Shown here one piece after another: positions 56,869 to 64,000 of a stretch of DNA of 64,000 nucleotides (within the stretch, counting starts at the first letter, position 1; each line of letters opens with the position of its first letter). Source of the stretch: Parascedosporium putredinis (Eukaryota > Ascomycota > Sordariomycetes > Microascales > Microascaceae). The DNA is taken from the NCBI GenBank assembly GCA_949357655.1, contig CASHTG010000016.1:2604001-2668000 (forward strand), in the 5' to 3' direction. The notes under the pieces were generated by a model that was not told where the DNA came from, did not search any database, and saw only the letters and a program-made list of their open reading frames with translations. A program made the position numbers and the translations under genes.

Positions 56869-57627
56869 CGTTTTCAATAAACAATATATATTAACAGAAG
56901 GGTTATTCTTCAAAGATTAAGGAATACTTCTCGTGAATGAATATACTATCCCTGTACTAAGACTCTTATAACATACTCGTTTAATTTGTCAAAGAAGCCC
57001 ATCTTCGTCCTCGGAGAGGCCGAGTCGCCACCGGCAGCCTGGTAAATGACTGGCAGTCATGACCGACCTCAGCTTGCGTACCGTCGAGGTACTGGGCCTG
57101 TCCTCGCTCCTCCCGTGCAGGGCTCAGTCGTGATTCCGGAAATGGTGACTAGAGCCAATAGGATCGAGCGTAATTCCGAACGCTCGGGTTAAGACCAGGG
57201 CTTCCCGCAATGTACCCCGGGAAAAGGAAGCGGGGAGTTGAAGGCTAACTTAGTTGGGAAAACTTGGTCTTGGTTGATCTAGCGGCGCCACTTTGGATGG
57301 CTTCTTGCTAGGCCTCGCTGGAGAGTAATTGTCGGCCTCTAGATAAAGTACCTGGTTGAGGAGCCAAGAATGGAGGATTCCGCATTCCGACCAGGAGGCC
57401 TAGGCTTGCTACCCCATGTCAACTTATGCTTCACCCCCAAAAATCACACGCATACCTTAGCTGACCACTTCGGCCTTTTGATATATAAATTCGCTCGGCC
57501 ACTCTCTGTCGGTGATCATGTTCCACCGGCCTCATTCGAGTCCTCTAGTCGTTTCTTGAGTTTGACAAGCCCAAACCGTCTTCCCATCCTCATTTGTAAT
57601 ACTACACGTTATTGAGGGAGACTCACC
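56869..57627. promoter_or_regulatory. Promoter of the MFS gene
   Basis: About 760 bases. The middle is GC-rich relative to flanks (57000-57200). Open frames here show no family signal. Confidence 0.35.
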
Positions 57628-59359
57628 ATGTCAATCCGACGGAATAATCAGACGACGGCCTCTAGGGGTTCCGAATCTGAGAATGAGAAGACGTTTGATA
57701 GTGAACGTGGCGAGGTGACGCATACTGAGGGTGGCTTCGTCGCCGCAGGGAGGTAAGTCTAACCACGTCCGACGATGGCGGCCTTCATAAAGAAATTGGC
57801 ACCGCTGACCACGTTAACCCCCATAGTTCCTCTATAGTGCAGTTAGACAAGGCAGCAGAGAAGCGCCTGTTATGGAAGATTGACCTCATGGTCATCCCCA
57901 CCGTCGCACTCATATACCTGTTCTGCTTTATCGACCGAGCTAACATTGGTAATGCTCGTCTGGCCGGTCTCGAGAAAGACCTCAATATGACGGGCACCTA
58001 CGACTATAATCAACTTCTCTCTATCTTTTATATTAGCTATATTCTCTTCGAGATTCCGTCTAACATTGCCTGCAAGTGGATGGGCCCTGGCTGGTTCTTG
58101 CCCATCCTAGCCCTGGGCTTTGGTTGTGCATCGATCGGCACGGCGTTTGTCAAAGATATGCCTCAGGCCTGTGGCGTTCGATTTGTCCTAGGTGTCTTTG
58201 AAAGCGGCATGATGCCAGGAACCTCGTACTATCTGTCGCGATGGTATAAGCGATCTGAGCTAGGTTCGTATAGACTACCCTATACTACCCCGAACTTGCT
58301 TTATCTATCATTCCAATACTTGCAACCTTTACATAGCCGTCTTATCGAGCCGTGCGCATTCTAATTGTTGAATAATATGCAGCTTTCCGCCTTTCTTTAT
58401 ACGTTGTTATGGTGCCCCTTGCCGGGGCGTTTGGTGGTTTCCTCGCGTCGGCGATCCTAAAGCTTCCTAAGTTTGGTAGCCTCACGGAATGGCGAATGAT
58501 ATTCGCTATCGAAGGAATCGTGACTGTCGTTATCGCACTAGTTGCTTTCGTCACCTTGACTGACCGGCCAGAGACGGCCCGCTGGCTTACAAAAGAAGAA
58601 AAGGACTTTGCCATCGCCCGTGTACGAGCGGAGCGTGTGGGCCAGTCCGAACTCATTGACAAGTACGATCACAAAAGGCATGGTTAGGCATTTGGAACCC
58701 TGTCGTGCTTGCTACATCGTGGCTCTTCTTACTCTGCAACATCACCGTCCAGGGTCTGGCTTTTTTCTACCTACTATTGTCGGCAGCATCTACCCGTCGC
58801 ACACCGTTGTCCAAAAACAGCTTGCCACAGTTCCCCTTATATAGTCGGTGCATTCTTCACCCTGCTTCTTCCTGCCCTCAGCTGGAAGACGGATAAGCGC
58901 CAGATATTCATCATTTTGTCCGCCCCGTTGGTCATGACGGGCTTCCTGATGTTCCTTGCCTCCTCGGACGGCAAGGTGCGTTACGCGGCTACCTTTCTCA
59001 TCGCTTCTAGCACTTTCGCGATGGGGCCCCTAACCAACGCCCAGGCCTCCGCACAGGTCATATCTGACACCTCGCGCAGCATGTCGCTCGCCACCAATAT
59101 GATGTTTGGTAACGTGGGCGGGCTAATCTCGACATGGTCGTATATCAAGTGGGATGCTCCGGATTATAAGATTGGTAACGGTTTAAACCTGGGAGCTGCA
59201 AGCGGAATTCTCATCTGTGGTATACTGACGCAGGTATGGATGACTTGGGATAACAAGCGACGAGAAAAGCGGGATGTTGAGCGCGAGTTGGAGGGTCTAT
59301 CGCCGGGTGAGATCGAGAACCTTGAATGGAAGCATCCTGCCTGGCGTTGGGCGCCATAA
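57628..59359 (+). CDS. MFS permease, Dal5-type anion:cation symporter
   Basis: About 513 aa from the ATG at 57628. The N-terminus is long, charged and cytosolic, then EKRLLWKIDLMVIPTVALIY, CFIDRANIGNARLAG and FYISYILFEIPSN, hallmarks of the allantoate permease (ACS) branch. SRWYKRSELAFRLSLY and WRMIFAIEGIVTVVIALVAF follow, then PETARWLTKEEK. Introns at 57753-57826 and 58264-58382. Frame changes at 58673-58676, 58761-58766 and 58833-58836, each restored by one base. The branch imports organic acids and nitrogen compounds; a phenylacetate or hydroxyphenylacetate substrate is suggested only by position. Confidence 0.8.
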
Positions 59360-60223
59360 GCGACAATTAGTCTCTTAAGTAGGTTAAGTGGTGTAATGAG
59401 ATATCTATATAAAGTAGTCCCTGTAATATTGAATACAATCCCCGCATCTAAGTTCCTCTGTCTCTCTCTCGCAGTATAGTAGATACTAAACCTGTCTTAG
59501 CCGATATGTTGTTGGTAGACTAGCATAGATGATATATGTGGTTTCCGAGGCTGGTGCTGTCGCTCACATACTATGACTCTATACCGTTCAATGGTGCTGA
59601 CTAGTGATAAGTCACATAGCGATCGGCTATGAAACGAGTAGTAACTACAGTTAACCCATGCTCTACTTATTCTATGAGACTATAAGTGTACGTTGTTTCC
59701 TATAGCAGTAGAAGGCAAGATCATTGAGCATAAAATGTACGTGTAGAGCTGCGGGTGTACTTGAACTCTTTGATAGCCTAGTAGCCTGTTGCTGAAGAGC
59801 GGTATCACGGCGGTTAGGGCAAACACACGTATAAATTGGATTCAGGACCTTATTCCATTGTCGCTAGGTCTATTTCGCATGAGGGAATGTAATATAGAAG
59901 CCTTAGCGTACAGCCAGGTGATCTCTCAGAAACGGAAGCGACCTGGAAAATATAAAGGGCACGATTCGCTTCCTTTTGGCCACTCCTTCCCTAAAACTAG
60001 CATTTGGAGGTTATCACGCTATAGTCACCCATCTCTATGCTGATTACTTCCAGATACTCGACTTGTCTTTTTCTATTGGTCTCGTGGTTGCTAAGGCTGT
60101 CTATTGTCATGTAAGGATGGATATATTGTTGCCAGTGTGAAAAAGAGATTACGTGGCGCAGTGAATAGAAGAATATATGAAGCTATCTACAGCGCGAGGG
60201 CTAGTTATTCTACATACAATTTA
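59360..60223. other. Intergenic, convergent, no gene seen
   Basis: About 860 bases between the 3' ends of the MFS gene and fumarylacetoacetase. AT-rich, no recognisable coding sequence. Confidence 0.4.
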
Positions 60224-61580
60224 TTACTCTCTTGGAGGATGGATTTTACCCACGCATTCTCCGAAACCAACCTTGCGGCCCGGCGGTCCAGTAGAACCTC
60301 GAATGGTGATAGTGTCGCCATCTAGGATAAATTTGCGAACTTCGCCGCCATTTAGGTAATTTCGCTCTTTCCACCGCCGCTTAGCTCTAATAGACTTCCC
60401 TTCTGGTTTGCTTCTGTCCCGCTAATAGTACCGGAGCCGAGGAGATCGCCTGTCCGGAGGGGGCATCCCCCAAGTGTGTGGTGCGCGATCATCTGGGGAA
60501 AGGACCATAGGAGGTTTCTCGAAGTTGTTTTGGCTATCATCGTAGAGTGGCCCTCAGAAGCTATGAAATGTTAGAGAAATAATATTTTAGTTAGAGAAAG
60601 GCCCGGGATGGATCGGCTGGCTTACTTGTCAATTCTACTTCAAGCTCAAGGTCGACCACATTCTCAGCCCTTGACTCTTTTAAATAGTTCTGAATCACCG
60701 TCTTGTTCTCAATGCCCTTTGCCATAAAAGGCTCCAGGGCATCTGCGAGTACGATCCACGGGCTGATAGTGCTGGCAAAGTTCTTAGCGTTAAACGGACC
60801 AAGAGGCACGTACTCCCACGCCTGAATGTCACGTGCGCTCCAATCATTGAGGAGAACATAGCCAAATATGTGGCTCTCGGCGTCGTCGATCTTGATACGT
60901 GATCCTAGCTCGTTCCCCGTGGCCATGATGACGCCCAGTTCCAGCTCCATGTCGAGTCTCCGAGCGGCGGCTGTGGTTGGCTCCTTCTGTTCCGCACTCG
61001 GATCTAAGAGTATCTGACCAATAGGCCGATAAACCGGCGTATTGGAGACGATAACGCTTGATGAGCGGCTATGATAGGCGACAGGGAGGTGCGTGTAGTT
61101 AGGCTGGAGCGCGTTGGCAGGCCCGCGGAATAGGCAACCGACCATGAACGCATGGTTATATCCGGCGTAAAAGTCGGTATAGTCACCAATGCTCACTGGT
61201 AGGTGGTTGTGTACCGTGCTGCGGTGTAGAAGGGCTGCGTTACGCAGGTCCGGGTCATCGCGGAGGGCCGCAGGATTCTGTGTTTCCGATGAGAGGAGGT
61301 CCTGGAGAGCGCTGCGCACCTGGCTATGGATTTGTCTGCCGAGCGCAGCGAATGAGTTAAGAGTAGGCTCGTGAAAGACTGTAGGGGAGTCCTTGAGCAT
61401 CGGGAAAATTTGGCCAAAATGCGCCGACTGTGATAACCGTTTCAAGTCTAACACATGGTCGCCGATCGCAACGGCCGCTCTCCGGGTATCATCATGACGA
61501 GAGCTGATAATCCCAAAGGGAATGTTTGCAATTGAGAACGGAGTCTCCTGTGTAGTATCGGGAACCCAGGTATTTGACAT
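60224..61580 (-). CDS. fahA: Fumarylacetoacetase
   Basis: About 430 aa from the ATG at 61580. The N-terminal domain begins PFSIANIPFGIISSR. The catalytic domain has YTDFYAGYNHAFMVGCLFRG with metal ligand Asp, LPVAYHSRSSSVIVS, DMELELGVIM with two Glu ligands, and FGYVLLNDWSARDIQAWEYV. After a 65-nt intron (60561-60625) the sequence continues WSFPQMIAHHTLGGCPLRTGD and GSGTISG. A frame change at the T run 60360-60362 hides the last 45 residues, which include ILDGDTITIRGSTGPPG. The enzyme splits fumarylacetoacetate to fumarate and acetoacetate, the last step of the homogentisate route. Assignment is certain. Confidence 0.93.
60561..60625 (-). other. Intron in fahA
   Basis: gtaagc...ctaac...ttcatag on the minus strand, 65 nt; joins VELT to TSEGHST in phase. 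Confidence 0.8.
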
Positions 61581-64000
61581 TTTGTTTTTTAGAGAAGGAA
61601 TTTTTAGTGAGATCGTCTCGAGGTATGAATTTGGAGTAAGGGGTTAGAATTCAAAGATTTATGGTTAAAATGGTGCCAGCAAGTACCTGACCTTTCATCC
61701 CCAAGGTAGTGGGGAAAAGAAGTGAGGTGAGTGCGGGGATCGGATTTGAGCCTGGAGCGGAAGGACGACGGCCTCGGAAAGCATTCCGAGTTGAAAGCCG
61801 ATGGAGGCCGAGAAGCCGATTCCGTTTTAGGCCGAGCGGAAGGGGGCGGAGGATGGACCCCACCTATGACATAGCTCAATTGCGCGTAACGAGTTTGTAA
61901 TCCAGTATACCGTTATAAACTAGGGCTCTAAAAACCGCTGCTATCCTTTCCTTAGTTCCACATCTAAATCAAATACCGAAGCGGAGCACTCAGTCTTCGC
62001 CTCTGCGCGTTTGTTTTTTAACTCTTTGATATGGGTAGATAGTTAGGTCTCCTCGAAATACCCACGAGGTCTACCTGCAATTAGAGGAGGCTTAGGATAT
62101 GTCATATAGGAGAGGCCAAGTATACGACTTATAGCCATTACTAAGGCAGCTTTTAAGAAGCTTATAATATATCTCCTGCTATATTATATTTAGGTGCTTT
62201 GAGCTAAAGGTACCTGCTACGCCTTATCGGAATGTGATGAGTTTATAATAAGTTACCTATTATTATAGTTACTAGGGGAGTGAACGTGTAAACTTAGCAG
62301 TGAATCTTAATGGTAACTGTCGATTTATTAATGAAGAAGCGTCTCCTCTTTAAGTGAATCCGCCACTACTTAAGATGTAAACCTTAAGCTATAAAGTGTT
62401 AAAAGATATCTTCTCGAAATGACATACTATCTAGATGCTTCCTCAAGTCTACTCTATTAATCTCTACCTTAGTGATAACATATTATAGAATTCTACATTT
62501 TCATTACTAAGTAGGTTTATTACTATAGAAGTACTCTTTATATATTATTCTCTAGTATAAGAGAGGGATTTCTTTTAACTCTATCACTAATTTAAATATA
62601 TATGTTACAACTTCGCTGGCTACACTAGCTGTCGTCAGTGAACAGGGATTCACTATAGGTGGACAGTCGCCCAGCCTGTCTACATGTCAAAGCCGTCGAC
62701 TGGTTACCGATAGCTCCCAGTCGTTGCAGTCGGTTACTGTTAGTTCCTATAGCTGCTAGATGCTTAACTTGCAGACTGTCTGATTGACTGATTCCGTCAG
62801 TGTGTTGACGAACGAGAGTGCTCACTGATTGTGAGCAGTCGTGTTCACCTCAGATCACATATAGTATATGTACTATAGTATGATATTTAAGGTTGTAAAG
62901 TTTGTGTTTTTTCTAACTCCTGTATCTATCTGTTTACTGTCTTTTATGTCTGCTCGCTAGTGTGCCTGCTAGCTGCTCAGGTTGCTAGTTAGTTGTCTGC
63001 GCTGGCTGGCGTCCTTGCTTACTTGCATGCTGACAGTGTTGACAGGTGTTAGGACTTTTCTATGTGATAATATACTACTACCTTTAGCTAGTCTTTAGAT
63101 ATGGTAAGTATAGATCCTTTTACGTATACGGCGGACCCACGCACTATTGTCATAGGTATGATCTCTAACTAGATATTGCCACGAAGATACTCTGCTTATC
63201 AACGTAACTAGTCTAGTTCCGCCGCCTCACCTTAGGCGACTTAACCTTAGGCGATACCCGCTATAGCCGATAGAATTAGGGCTCCCGTTCTCGCGTGTAA
63301 CCTTAGCATTTAGGATCCACTCGTTTTTCTATATGGGTACTATTAGATCAGATGAGGGGGACTTTGGGAAACGGGTAAAAGGAGGCGGGGTTAAACTAAC
63401 GGGTTAAAGTGAACCGTGGCGGGACGAATAACATGATCGATGTAGTATTAACCCCGCGAATGCGCAATCGACTGTGAATAAGAAGGAAAGGTATAAATAT
63501 CCATGGCCTACCTTCAGGCATTATCAATAAGCGGGGTCTGTAGTTAAACATGCCGATTTAGCATACTATATGGCCTAAACTTGACAGAGTTGCCGTCGTT
63601 GCTACGCTATTTGCAATCAAATCTTGTGGTCTCGCTCTGCCGCGTCTCCCGGCCGCAGTGTAGCCTACTAATGTTCGGTATTATGTAAATATATCTCCTA
63701 TATCACCCCGATACCTTTAACCAGTGCTTTCGGCCGTGATCAATCTTTACTTAAGCCGGGAAACCCCTCGAGTTGTGATCCTGAGCTTTAGCATTTAGCA
63801 CACTTCCGTATTCTACAAAGGGCCAGCATTCCGACGGCACTGAGACTCGGCCTATCATTTTACAACAGGAGGATTTGAGCTGCGGCTGTGACTACGTTAA
63901 GGCTAGTTGAGATGTTGGTCTCCCGTATAGCCATTCTCTTCAGCGTTATCTCCGCCCCCGCCGCGATAGCGAAGGTTATCTCAAGGAGAGCTAGCAATCT
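61581..64000. other. fahA promoter, then AT-rich gene-free DNA to the right edge
   Basis: The first 300 bases are the presumed fahA promoter. From about 61900 to 62600 the sequence is very AT-rich with stops in all frames. At 62620-62840 short words such as CAGTC, GACTG and GTCAGT recur on both strands, and 62930-63060 is rich in CTAGC/GCTAG words. This could be a decayed transposon end, but no terminal repeats or coding motif are seen. Confidence 0.45.

Noticed and set aside
1..61580. Programmed ribosomal frameshifting as the cause of the many frame changes
   Set aside because: Sites lack a common slippery motif or downstream structure, occur in unrelated genes and nearly all need the same one-base correction. 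Sequence error is simpler.
62625..62825. Minus-strand frame in the word-rich stretch near the right edge
   Set aside because: Low-complexity sequence and no recognisable protein pattern.
1..64000. CRISPR arrays, bacterial operons, insertion sequences and attachment sites
   Set aside because: The gene structure is eukaryotic throughout and no regularly spaced repeats or transposase genes were seen.

Overview
The window is genomic DNA of a filamentous ascomycete (Pezizomycotina). The signs are short GT-AG introns with CTAAC-type branch points, Zn2Cys6 regulators, HET-domain proteins, MFS permeases, single-gene transcription on both strands and AT-rich, gene-poor islands. Nothing bacterial or viral was recognised.

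Region 1 (1-2340) is the 3' part of a HET-NACHT (NLR-like) gene that runs off the left edge. Region 2 (3402-24717) is a large quinate utilisation cluster: a QutA-type activator, 3-dehydroshikimate dehydratase (qutC), a quinate/shikimate dehydrogenase, maleylacetate reductase, an intradiol (hydroxyquinol-type) dioxygenase, a dehydroquinase-shikimate dehydrogenase fusion with a ruined dehydrogenase site, a QutR-type repressor, a stand-alone shikimate dehydrogenase, a SnoaL-like protein, catabolic type II dehydroquinase (qutE), quinate dehydrogenase (qutB) and quinate permease (qutD). Together they would import quinate, convert it to protocatechuate and, through hydroxyquinol, open the ring and make 3-oxoadipate. 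The protocatechuate-to-hydroxyquinol step is not encoded here. Region 3 (25371-32251) holds a GH51 arabinofuranosidase, a Zn2Cys6 regulator and a sugar-transporter-like MFS gene. Region 4 (33090-47795) is gene-poor and AT-rich: a HET protein, an amidase, a CFEM-like membrane protein, a secreted Cys-rich protein, a divergent pair of paralogous multi-pass membrane proteins and a secreted But2-like protein. Region 5 (48489-61580) is a second aromatic catabolic cluster for phenylacetate/tyrosine: maleylacetoacetate isomerase, a CYP504-type P450, homogentisate 1,2-dioxygenase, a Zn2Cys6 regulator, a Dal5-type MFS permease and fumarylacetoacetase. The last 2.4 kb is AT-rich with no gene.

A pattern runs through the whole window. 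Nearly every multi-exon or long gene changes reading frame at short base runs while the protein family signal continues unbroken in the next frame. I located about 44 such changes and checked them by frame arithmetic; all but one are explained by one missing base, and they occur on both strands. This looks like homopolymer undercalling in the assembly rather than real gene decay. Gene spans below therefore cover the full inferred gene, and I give the position of each frame change. Start codons were chosen as ATG only.
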